From JBIKVP01 sp044356745 (GTDB lineage: Bacteria; Pseudomonadota; Alphaproteobacteria; Rhizobiales; Beijerinckiaceae), in the NCBI GenBank assembly GCA_044356745.1, contig JBIKVP010000024.1, forward strand, positions 1 to 25,966: a DNA stretch of 25,966 nt. Direction: 5' to 3'. Of this stretch, positions 15,949-22,512 are shown in pieces. The position numbers were made by a program, and so were the translations under genes. The first letter of the stretch is position 1, and every line of letters begins with the position of its first letter. The notes under the pieces are model-generated. The model saw only the letters and a list, made by a program, of their open reading frames with translations. It had not been told where the DNA came from and did no database searches.

Positions 15949-17427
15949 TTACCACCACGCTTGTGGCAGGGCGCATCGACCTGCGTGATTTTCAATGACT
16001 TGCGCACATGCAAACAGCGTTTCTTCATCAAAGGGACGACCGATGAGCTGTAAGCCTAAAGGAAGCCCCTCCCCGCTCAAACCCGCTGGCACAACAATCC
16101 CCGGCAAACCAGCCATATTGACAGTGACCGTGAACACATCGTTGAGATACATTGCGAGTGGGTCAGCCGATCCTTTATCCCCCACTGCAAAGGCTGCTGT
16201 CGGTGTCGCGGGTGTGAGAATTGCATCAACACCCGATGCATATACGTCATCAAAATCGCGCTTAATGAGCGAGCGAATTTTTTGCGCACGCACATAATAA
16301 GCATCATAATAACCTGCAGAAAGAACGTATGTGCCAATAAGGATGCGGCGTTTAACCTCATCGCCAAAACCTGCGCCACGGGTGTTTTCGTACATCTGCG
16401 TAATGTCTTTGCCAGAGACACGTACGCCATAACGCACACCATCATAACGCGCCAGATTGGAAGAAGCTTCAGCGGGTGCAATGATGTAATACGCTGATAG
16501 AGCATGTTCTGTGTGAGGCAAAGAGACCTCCACAATTTCAGCACCTTCTGCTTTGAGCCACGCAACGCCTTGATCCCACAACTTTTCTATCTCAGTTGAT
16601 AAGCCTTTGATGCGGTATTCTTTGGGAATACCAATTTTCAAACCTTTAACACCGCGCGAGACAGCCTTTTCAAAATCGGGCACAGCTAAAGGTGAGCTTG
16701 TTGAATCTTTGGGATCATGACCCGTCATGGATTGAAGCAGAATAGCGCAATCACGCACAGTTTTTGCCATCGGACCCGCCTGATCAAGCGAAGATGCAAA
16801 CGCAACAATGCCCCAGCGCGAACACCGTCCATAAGTTGGTTTAATGCCGACAGTTCCTGTAAAAGCAGCGGGTTGACGAATCGATCCACCTGTATCAGTT
16901 GCTGTAGCACCTAAGCACAGATGTGCTGCTACCGCCGCAGCTGATCCTCCTGATGAGCCACCTGGCACAAGCGCCTGTGTATCGCCTTTCCTACGCCATG
17001 GAGAAACGACAGCTCCAAAAGCGGATGTTTCATTCGATGATCCCATCGCAAACTCGTCGTTATTAAGTTTGCCAAGCATAATTGCGCCATCGCGCCATAA
17101 TTGGCTTGTGACAGTTGATTCGTAAGGCGGAATAAAGTTTTTAAGAATGTTTGAGCACGCAGTGGTGCGCACACCTTTAGTACAAAACAAATCTTTGATC
17201 CCGATAGGAATGCCGTCAAGGGGTAAAGCGTCTGCCTTAGCCAATCGATTATCTGAGGCCTTTGCCTGCTCTAAAGCCAGCTCTGGTGTTTCAAGCACAT
17301 AAGCATTCAATGCACGTGCTTTTTGAACTGCGCTAATATGTGCTTGCGTTAACTCAAGAGCGGAAAAACGTTTTGCTTTCAGGGCATCTCGCGCTTCAGC
17401 AATGGTTAGTCTGGTGATATCGTTCAT
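15949..17427 (-). CDS. gatA: Asp-tRNA(Asn)/Glu-tRNA(Gln) amidotransferase subunit A
   Basis: 492 residues from ATG 17427; a TTG 12 bases upstream is less likely. GatA is the amidase subunit that releases ammonia from glutamine for GatB, completing Gln-tRNA(Gln) or Asn-tRNA(Asn). The Ser-cisSer-Lys triad is visible as Lys78 (GIKD), Ser158 (GGSSGGS) and Ser182 (DTGGSIRQP), with the family's spacing of 24 between the two serines. The Gly/Ser-rich amidase signature covers about 156-200. It follows gatC by about 50 bases and precedes recN. gatB is on the opposite strand about 1.1 kb away, so the three subunits are not one operon. Confidence 0.96.
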   Translation of the reverse strand: MNDITRLTIAEARDALKAKRFSALELTQAHISAVQKARALNAYVLETPELALEQAKASDNRLAKADALPLDGIPIGIKDLFCTKGVRTTACSNILKNFIPPYESTVTSQLWRDGAIMLGKLNNDEFAMGSSNETSAFGAVVSPWRRKGDTQALVPGGSSGGSAAAVAAHLCLGATATDTGGSIRQPAAFTGTVGIKPTYGRCSRWGIVAFASSLDQAGPMAKTVRDCAILLQSMTGHDPKDSTSSPLAVPDFEKAVSRGVKGLKIGIPKEYRIKGLSTEIEKLWDQGVAWLKAEGAEIVEVSLPHTEHALSAYYIIAPAEASSNLARYDGVRYGVRVSGKDITQMYENTRGAGFGDEVKRRILIGTYVLSAGYYDAYYVRAQKIRSLIKRDFDDVYASGVDAILTPATPTAAFAVGDKGSADPLAMYLNDVFTVTVNMAGLPGIVVPAGLSGEGLPLGLQLIGRPFDEETLFACAQVIENHAGRCALPQAWW

Positions 17428-17477
17428 AATAAGGGACAACTCGTTTAAAGGGCAGATGTTCGAATAAAAAGAAACAT

Positions 17478-17789
17478 TTATTCAACGACTTTTGGAACCA
17501 TGAAATAACCATCTTCGGACATGGGAGCATTGGTGAGAATATCACTAACGCGATTGCCATCCGTGACAACATCCTCGCGCTGAATTAAGGCCATTGGCGC
17601 AACAGAAGTCATAGGCTCAATATCGCTCACATTAACAGCGGCAAGTTTATCAGCCATGCCTAAAACAGCCGTCATTTTGGCTTTAAGATGAGGAATATCA
17701 TATTCTGAGACAGCGATGCGAGCCAGACGCGCCACGCGTTTAACCGTCGCATCGTCAATCACTGTTGAACTTGGAGCAGAGGCGGACAT
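17478..17789 (-). CDS. gatC: Asp-tRNA(Asn)/Glu-tRNA(Gln) amidotransferase subunit C
   Basis: 103 residues from ATG 17789 (GTG 17804 is also in frame). GatC is the small subunit that wraps around and stabilises the GatA-GatB interface. The stretch VKRVARLARIAVSE and the later ILTNAPMSEDGYFMVPKVVE are typical, the latter being the conserved C-terminal tail. AAAGAA stands upstream of the chosen ATG. It is the first gene of a gatC-gatA-recN series. The leader before it contains three short segments able to form two competing hairpins (17861-17889). Confidence 0.93.
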   Translation of the reverse strand: MSASAPSSTVIDDATVKRVARLARIAVSEYDIPHLKAKMTAVLGMADKLAAVNVSDIEPMTSVAPMALIQREDVVTDGNRVSDILTNAPMSEDGYFMVPKVVE

Positions 17790-17860
17790 AACACATTCTT
17801 TCACGATAATAACGGGCGTCTCATAAAGCGATTCGCGCTTTTAAATGATCATATCGCTAT

Positions 17861-17889
17861 AACACCGTGTTACAGGGTGTTTCAACACC
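17861..17889. other. Competing short hairpins upstream of gatC
   Basis: AACACC (17861-17866), GGTGTT (17876-17881) and AACACC (17884-17889) let the middle segment pair with either neighbour. The region lies between tRNA-His and gatC, both minus strand. The alternative pairing recalls attenuators, but there is no T-run after either stem, so function is unproven. Confidence 0.3.
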
Positions 17890-17945
17890 AGAAACCCTAC
17901 ACAAAGAACTCATGCAGAAGGATTATGTGCAAATGTTATAAAAAA

Positions 17946-18022
17946 TGGTACAGCCGGCTGGGCTCGAACCAGCGACCTTCGGTTCCACAAACCGACGCTC
18001 TAACCAACTGAGCTAAGGCTGC
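17946..18022 (-). tRNA. tRNA-His (GTG)
   Basis: The minus strand folds as a 77-base tRNA with encoded CCA: acceptor GCAGCCT, D-stem GCTC/GAGC, anticodon stem TCGGT/ACCGA with loop TTGTGGA (anticodon GTG), T-stem GCTGG/CCAGC, acceptor CGGCTGT. Base -1 is T, not G, and base 73 is A. Loss of G-1 and C73 in tRNA-His is known in a large alphaproteobacterial clade, so it supports the taxonomy. The acceptor is imperfect: pair 1-72 is G-U and pair 7-66 is U-C, a mismatch. A T-run follows the CCA. Confidence 0.95.
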
Positions 18023-18224
18023 AAAATGGCAAAACATAATTAATTACAGCTATCAACAGCTGCTCAATATCTTATGATCGAGCTATTCATAACCCGTTAC
18101 CCGCAAAAAACGCAAGTGAGAAAATTCAAATATAAAAACCGCATCCTTTTTATGAATGTCCAACAAGATTTGGCCTTTATCAGAGAATATAGTTAATTTA
18201 TAAGTGTTAGATAAGGAGGCTGTC

Positions 18225-18467
18225 ATGGTTGATTCTGTAGGTGGTCCATCTTTTGGTGGATTTTCTTTCATGCCAGATATCGGCGGAGCGTTGAGTGTGA
18301 ATGCTAATATTGGACGCGCCGCCTTATCTCTCGCAGAGTCTCAAGCTGCAACATCTGGACAGATGGTCAGTGCTAACAATGTTAATACTGTTGCTTCCGC
18401 ATGGCGCGATATGTCATTTGGCATCAACAAGCAATTACGTGACGCTTCAAGTCGCATGTTTGCCTAA
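18225..18467 (+). CDS. Small uncharacterised protein, 80 residues
   Basis: ATG 18225 has a near-perfect AAGGAGG about six bases upstream, which strongly supports translation. The N-terminal third is rich in Gly, Ser and Phe (PSFGGFSFMPDIGG). The rest is Ala/Ser/Asn-rich and likely helical, ending NKQLRDASSRMFA. There is no signal peptide, membrane helix or cysteine. I do not recognise a family. It stands alone between tRNA-His and gatB, on the gatB strand. A weak AT-rich hairpin with a T-run follows the stop. The size and helical tail could suit a small assembling or secreted protein, but that is a guess. Confidence 0.75.
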   Translation: MVDSVGGPSFGGFSFMPDIGGALSVNANIGRAALSLAESQAATSGQMVSANNVNTVASAWRDMSFGINKQLRDASSRMFA

Positions 18468-18480
18468 AGATGTCTTTTCC

Positions 18481-18498
18481 AAAATCTTTTGATTTTTT
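18481..18498 (+). terminator. Weak T-rich terminator after the small ORF
   Basis: Just after the 80-residue gene, the segment CAAAATCTTTTG can form a short AT-rich stem and is followed by seven T. A second imperfect hairpin (AGCTAAAAG at 18513 with CTCTTAGCT at 18532-18540) stands before gatB. Both are weak. Confidence 0.3.
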
Positions 18499-18556
18499 TG
18501 CGCTAACGGCTTAGCTAAAAGATTATAAAAACTCTTAGCTTTGAGTCGTGATCATT

Positions 18557-20029
18557 ATGAATGCAAATGTAAAACCATCTAAGTTGATTGAAGGCGCAAC
18601 AGGCGCGTGGGAAGTGGTACTTGGGCTTGAAATTCATGCACAAATCAACACTAATGCAAAACTTTTTTCTGGGGCATCAACGACTTTTGGTGGTGAGCCC
18701 AACGATCATGTGAGTTTGGTCGACGCGGCTATGCCCGGAATGCTTCCCGTCATTAATGCTGAATGCGTGCGGCAAGCGGTTCGTACAGGTTTAGGTCTCA
18801 AAGCACAGATCAATTTAATCTCTATTTTTGATCGCAAAAACTATTTTTATCCCGATTTGCCTCAAGGTTATCAGATAAGCCAATATAAATATCCAATCGT
18901 TGGTGAAGGTGAGGTCATTGTTGATATCACACCTGAAGAGAGCATAACGGTGCGCATTGAGCGGCTTCACCTTGAACAGGATGCGGGAAAATCAACGCAC
19001 GATTTGCATCCATCTATGAGCTTTGTTGATCTCAATCGCGCAGGTGTTGCACTCATGGAGATTGTTTCTAAGCCAGATATGCGCTCTGCAGATGAAGCAA
19101 AAGCTTACGTCACCAAATTGCGCACCATTTTACGCTATCTTGGCACGTGCGATGGAGACATGGAAAAGGGGAATCTAAGAGCTGATGTAAATGTTTCAGT
19201 GCGTCGCCCAGGTGAGCCACTTGGTACACGCTGTGAGATTAAAAATGTTAATTCGATCCGCTTTATTGGCCAAGCGATTGAATATGAAGCGCGTCGCCAG
19301 ATTGATATCCTCGAATCAGGTGGTGCAATTGATCAGGAAACGCGGCTATTTGATAATGTGAAAGGTGAGACACGCTCTATGCGCTCTAAGGAAGAAGCGC
19401 ATGATTATCGCTACTTCCCTGATCCTGATCTGCTTCCACTTGTCATTAACGAACAAGATGTTGAAGCGCTTAAAGCGGCTCTTCCAGAATTACCAGATGC
19501 AAAGAAAGCGCGCTTTATAATTGAATATGGTTTGTCGGCGTATGATGCCACTGTGCTTGTTGCTGAGCGCGCTTCCGCCGACTTTTTTGAAGCCGTTGCC
19601 AAAGGACGTGATGGCAAAATAGCTGCGAATTGGATTATTAATGAGCTCTTTGGCCGACTTAATAAGGAAGGGCGTGATATCGACGCATCGCCTTTGTCAG
19701 CTAAACAAATCGGTGGTTTAGTCGATCTAATTATTGATAATACAATTTCGGGTAAAATCGCCAAAGACGTGTTTGATATTCTTTGGAATGAGGGCGGTGA
19801 TGCACGCGAAATTGTCGAAACGCGAGGATTAAAACAAGTTACCGACACTGGGGCGATTGAAGCTGCTATTGATCAAGTGATTGCCGCTAATCCTGATAAG
19901 GTGGAACAGGCGAAAGCTAAACCGACATTGCTTGGCTGGTTTGTGGGGCAGGTGATGAAGGGTACAGATGGTAAAGCCAATCCTCAAGCAGTCAATGATC
20001 TTCTCAAGTCGAAGCTTGGCATTGAGTAA
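18557..20029 (+). CDS. gatB: Asp-tRNA(Asn)/Glu-tRNA(Gln) amidotransferase subunit B
   Basis: 490 residues from ATG 18557 (GTG 18548 is in frame upstream). GatB binds the mischarged Glu-tRNA(Gln) or Asp-tRNA(Asn), activates it with ATP and adds ammonia supplied by GatA. The N-terminal catalytic cradle shows WEVVLGLEIHAQ, SLVDAAMPGMLPV, DRKNYFYPDLPQGYQISQ and HDYRYFPDPDL. The C-terminal 145 residues are the helical and YqeY-like tail that holds the tRNA. Length is normal. It is separated from gatCA and transcribed in the opposite direction. A tRNA gene follows about 120 bases later. The ribosome-binding site is poor. Confidence 0.96.
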   Translation: MNANVKPSKLIEGATGAWEVVLGLEIHAQINTNAKLFSGASTTFGGEPNDHVSLVDAAMPGMLPVINAECVRQAVRTGLGLKAQINLISIFDRKNYFYPDLPQGYQISQYKYPIVGEGEVIVDITPEESITVRIERLHLEQDAGKSTHDLHPSMSFVDLNRAGVALMEIVSKPDMRSADEAKAYVTKLRTILRYLGTCDGDMEKGNLRADVNVSVRRPGEPLGTRCEIKNVNSIRFIGQAIEYEARRQIDILESGGAIDQETRLFDNVKGETRSMRSKEEAHDYRYFPDPDLLPLVINEQDVEALKAALPELPDAKKARFIIEYGLSAYDATVLVAERASADFFEAVAKGRDGKIAANWIINELFGRLNKEGRDIDASPLSAKQIGGLVDLIIDNTISGKIAKDVFDILWNEGGDAREIVETRGLKQVTDTGAIEAAIDQVIAANPDKVEQAKAKPTLLGWFVGQVMKGTDGKANPQAVNDLLKSKLGIE

Positions 20030-20076
20030 ACTATAATAAGCCAGTGTCGATTCAGGAATAAAAGCGAACCCTGTTC

Positions 20077-20105
20077 TTGACATGCACTGGCAAACATCCC
20101 TATAC
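20077..20105 (+). promoter_or_regulatory. Probable promoter of the CAT-anticodon tRNA
   Basis: TTGACA at 20077-20082 and CTATAC at 20100-20105 are separated by 17 bases, a good sigma-70 arrangement. The tRNA starts at 20152. The leader contains an 8-bp inverted repeat, ACAATGTG (20120-20127) with CACATTGT (20141-20148). Confidence 0.6.
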
Positions 20106-20151
20106 GAAAAAGAATGTTCACAATGTGTAAGGTACATTGGCACATTGTTAT

Positions 20152-20228
20152 GGCGGGGTAGCTCAGCTGGTTAGAGCGGGAGAATCATAATCTCTAGGTC
20201 GGGGGTTCGAGTCCCTCCTCCGCTACCA
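20152..20228 (+). tRNA. tRNA with CAT anticodon, probably elongator Met
   Basis: A 77-base cloverleaf with encoded CCA: acceptor GGCGGGG/CTCCGCT, D-stem GCTC/GAGC, anticodon stem GGAGA/TCTCT with loop ATCATAA, and T-arm with loop TTCGAGT. The 1-72 pair is G-U, so it is paired and unlike an initiator tRNA. CAT can also mean Ile when C34 is changed to lysidine; I cannot settle this from sequence alone. My memory of alphaproteobacterial elongator Met tRNAs fits this sequence well. Confidence 0.92.
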
Positions 20229-20241
20229 TATTATTCTGCAA

Positions 20242-20775
20242 TCAATCCAGCCGCTCATAATCAATAAATGTAAAAGCGCAATCATCTACGAGGCTTGACG
20301 CGTGTTCTTCACGAGAGACTTCAGAAAAATGCGCTAAGTCAACTTCAGGAAAAAATGTATCACCTTCGGGTTTTGCATGTACACATGTCAGGTAAATACG
20401 CTTCACGAAAGGTAATGTCAGGGCATAAATCTGTGCACCGCCTGCAATCATGAGCTCTTGTGCATTATAGGATTTTGATGACGCATCTTGCGTCAGTTCA
20501 AATGCTTTTTGCTGTGCTTCTTCAAGCGATTGTACACAATGCACGCTGTGTGGCATAATTTTATGAATAGCCTCGTCACGGGTGAGGACGATCGTTTCGC
20601 GATTTGGCAGCGGTTTGCCAATCGACTCATACGTTTTACGCCCCATCAACACAGGCTTATGAAGCGTCAATGCTTTAAAACGCTGCAAATCTGTGCGCAG
20701 ATGCCATATAAGTTGATTATCGCGGCCAATAACACCATTTTGAGCCACGGCAACAACGAGACTTAAAGAAATCAT
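20242..20775 (-). CDS. folA: Dihydrofolate reductase
   Basis: 177 residues. DHFR reduces dihydrofolate with NADPH to supply tetrahydrofolate. Conserved parts are VVAVAQNGVIGRDN at the start, Trp24, the catalytic acid Asp29, KPVLMGRKTYESIGKPLPNR (40-59) and MIAGGAQIYALTLP. The active-site segment is IWHLRTDL where E. coli has PWNLPADL, so both prolines are replaced, by Ile and Arg. That may be a lineage trait. ATG 20775 has no clear ribosome-binding site. It is the last gene in a minus-strand series, just after an acidic unknown protein and an AT-rich hairpin. thyA, a frequent neighbour, is not here. Confidence 0.93.
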   Translation of the reverse strand: MISLSLVVAVAQNGVIGRDNQLIWHLRTDLQRFKALTLHKPVLMGRKTYESIGKPLPNRETIVLTRDEAIHKIMPHSVHCVQSLEEAQQKAFELTQDASSKSYNAQELMIAGGAQIYALTLPFVKRIYLTCVHAKPEGDTFFPEVDLAHFSEVSREEHASSLVDDCAFTFIDYERLD

Positions 20776-20781
20776 AATTAA

Positions 20782-20816
20782 AAACTTTTTACTAAAATTC
20801 TAAGTAGAAAAAGTTT
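20782..20816 (-). terminator. AT-rich hairpin between the acidic protein gene and folA
   Basis: AAACTTTTT (20782-20790) pairs perfectly with AAAAAGTTT (20808-20816). On the minus strand the stem starts inside the stop codon of the acidic protein gene and is followed by TT and A/T bases. It could act as a weak terminator or hide the folA start, which lies a few bases beyond. Confidence 0.4.
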
Positions 20817-21252
20817 AATATGTCAACTCGGTCTCAGCTAGAATTTGAGCATCACGCAGCTGTATTAGGTCATAATTTGTAATACCTGACCCCATAGCTT
20901 CAAGAATATCAAGTGTCTCTTGTCTCAATGCCTCTAAAGCCTCTATGTCTTTTTTTTGTTCGTCACTTAATAAAGGATCGCTCAGATCCTCTCTAAATCC
21001 ATCTCTTGCGGTTGTAAAATCCGTTTTGTTTTCTAAAATATAATCCTTAAGTTGAGCGTTAGGATTAACACCCGACTCAGGCTCAAACTCAGGATAGTTG
21101 TATGTTTCAGGATTTAAATTATAATTTTTAGCATATTGCGCAGCCATTTCATTAAATCTTTTAACTGCGTCAGCACCAATCTCAGTAGCATCGTCACCTG
21201 TCATAAGGTTGCTAGATTGTTTAACACCAGTGGAACCCGTAATATCGCCCAT
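20815..21252 (-). CDS. Acidic uncharacterised protein, 145 residues
   Basis: ATG 21252 has GAGAGGATG about ten bases upstream, so I prefer it to an in-frame start 42 bases earlier. The protein is acidic, has no cysteine or tryptophan, and shows no signal peptide or membrane helix. The N-terminus is Gly/Ser/Thr-rich (MGDITGSTGVKQSS) and the C-terminal half (about 95-145) looks helical and charged. I recognise no family. A 28-bp perfect A/T palindrome overlies its likely promoter region. It lies between an acyltransferase gene and folA on the same strand but appears to have its own control. Confidence 0.75.
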   Translation of the reverse strand: MGDITGSTGVKQSSNLMTGDDATEIGADAVKRFNEMAAQYAKNYNLNPETYNYPEFEPESGVNPNAQLKDYILENKTDFTTARDGFREDLSDPLLSDEQKKDIEALEALRQETLDILEAMGSGITNYDLIQLRDAQILAETELTY

Positions 21253-21294
21253 AGCTTCATCCTCTCTCTTATAGATGTTAAATTTAAGAAACAA

Positions 21295-21322
21295 TTATAA
21301 TAATTAATATTAATTATTATAA
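21295..21322. promoter_or_regulatory. 28-bp perfect A/T palindrome before the acidic protein gene
   Basis: TTATAATAATTAAT (21295-21308) is followed at once by its exact reverse complement (21309-21322). On the minus strand a TTGACT stands just upstream, with A/T-rich -10-like sequence inside the palindrome. It may be an operator over a promoter, or a cruciform/terminator at the end of the acyltransferase gene (stop at 21337). Confidence 0.5.
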
Positions 21323-21336
21323 AGTCAATCAAAAAT

Positions 21337-22467
21337 TTATGCGTTTAGAAACGCGCGCATGGCTCGCGTCATTGGCTGTTCAAACAGATGATAGATGGTG
21401 GTTGCAATAATCATGCTTAAAACTATGGCAATTGTAATCATCAATATTGGAGAAATAACCGCTGCGGCTTGCCCTCTTACAATGGCAACATGCAATCCTT
21501 TTATAACAAATGGATGCGTGAGATAAAGTGCATAAGATGCATTGCCCATCATAACGCCAAAGCGTATGAGCCTGTTCTGTGACGTATCGCGCCACTCTCC
21601 TAAGACTGCTGCGCTCACAAGGCATAGTGAGGGGACGCCATGAAAAAGTAACGTCTCCCAACCCGTTTGTGATACGTTTTCAGAACCATTAAGCAGTAAC
21701 GCACTAAATCCAGCCACGCTTAAAAGGATACGGCTTAAATTGGAAAGCGTGATCCCTTTAAGCCAGAGCGCACCAATCGCAACCCCACCTAAAAACTCCA
21801 AAATAATGGGGCGCGTCCAAAATTCAAATGGAAGTGGCAATGAGAAAAATGCGCCTAATCCAACCAAAACACACATAATGAGTGCGAGCAGACTTAAACC
21901 CATGCGCCATGGGAAAACCAATATAATCGCAAAGAGCACATAAAAAAACAGCTCGAAGTTAAGTGTCCATCCGAGTGTGAAAAGCGGTTGAACATTCCCT
22001 TGTGTATTGATCATCGGAATAAACAAAAATGATGCAACAATATGTGTCAGGCTCACATCCGTATTTAACGCCGATGGCATGACCATCATAAGAAGAACGA
22101 CCAACAGCGTGACGAACCAATATAGCGGAACAATCCGTGCGATACGTCGACGCAAAAATAGATGCCAAGCACCACTTTCTTCAAATAGATTGCGGGAGGC
22201 ATACACCATCACAAATCCAGAAATCACAAAGAAAAGGTCTACACCAGCCATCCACGGTAACGTCACAAGAATGGGCGCTGTACATCCCTGCCCTTCTGTA
22301 TAAAGTCCAGCTTCATAGATCGCGTGATGAACAACGACCATCAATGCTGCTATAGCGCGCAAAATCTGTAATAGATCAAAACGTTCTGACGTTGTTTGCT
22401 CGCTCACTAAAGCGCTCTTAATTTTAATTTCATCAAAATAACACTCAGTTTCTTTGTTCTGTCGCAT
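21337..22467 (-). CDS. Membrane acyltransferase, acyltransferase-3 family
   Basis: 376 residues with about ten membrane helices. This OafA/ExoZ-type family adds acetyl or other acyl groups to surface sugars at the inner membrane. The family landmarks are ILRAIAALMVVVHHA (with the conserved His), DLFFVISGFVMVYASR, FLRRRIARIVPLYWF, TLGWTLNFELFFYVLFA and a final NASYALYLTHPFVIK. The first 30 residues are charged and cytoplasmic. It starts 45 bases after the antiporter gene and may share its transcript. No sugar-synthesis genes are nearby, so the substrate (exopolysaccharide, lipopolysaccharide or other) is unknown. Confidence 0.9.
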   Translation of the reverse strand: MRQNKETECYFDEIKIKSALVSEQTTSERFDLLQILRAIAALMVVVHHAIYEAGLYTEGQGCTAPILVTLPWMAGVDLFFVISGFVMVYASRNLFEESGAWHLFLRRRIARIVPLYWFVTLLVVLLMMVMPSALNTDVSLTHIVASFLFIPMINTQGNVQPLFTLGWTLNFELFFYVLFAIILVFPWRMGLSLLALIMCVLVGLGAFFSLPLPFEFWTRPIILEFLGGVAIGALWLKGITLSNLSRILLSVAGFSALLLNGSENVSQTGWETLLFHGVPSLCLVSAAVLGEWRDTSQNRLIRFGVMMGNASYALYLTHPFVIKGLHVAIVRGQAAAVISPILMITIAIVLSMIIATTIYHLFEQPMTRAMRAFLNA

Positions 22468-22512
22468 TATCTTAGAGCGAACAGGTGCCCATTTTGCTTA
22501 AACACCCATCAA

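Noticed and set aside
16077..16565. 162-codon ORF on the gatA strand in another frame
   Set aside because: Lies wholly within gatA, whose amidase frame is unambiguous.
17946..18022. tRNA-His as a pseudogene because of the acceptor mismatch
   Set aside because: All other stems, loops, the anticodon and the CCA are intact, so it is likely functional.
18083..18271. 62-codon minus-strand ORF overlapping the start of the 80-residue gene
   Set aside because: It covers the ribosome-binding site and first codons of the better supported plus-strand gene and lacks its own clear ribosome-binding site.
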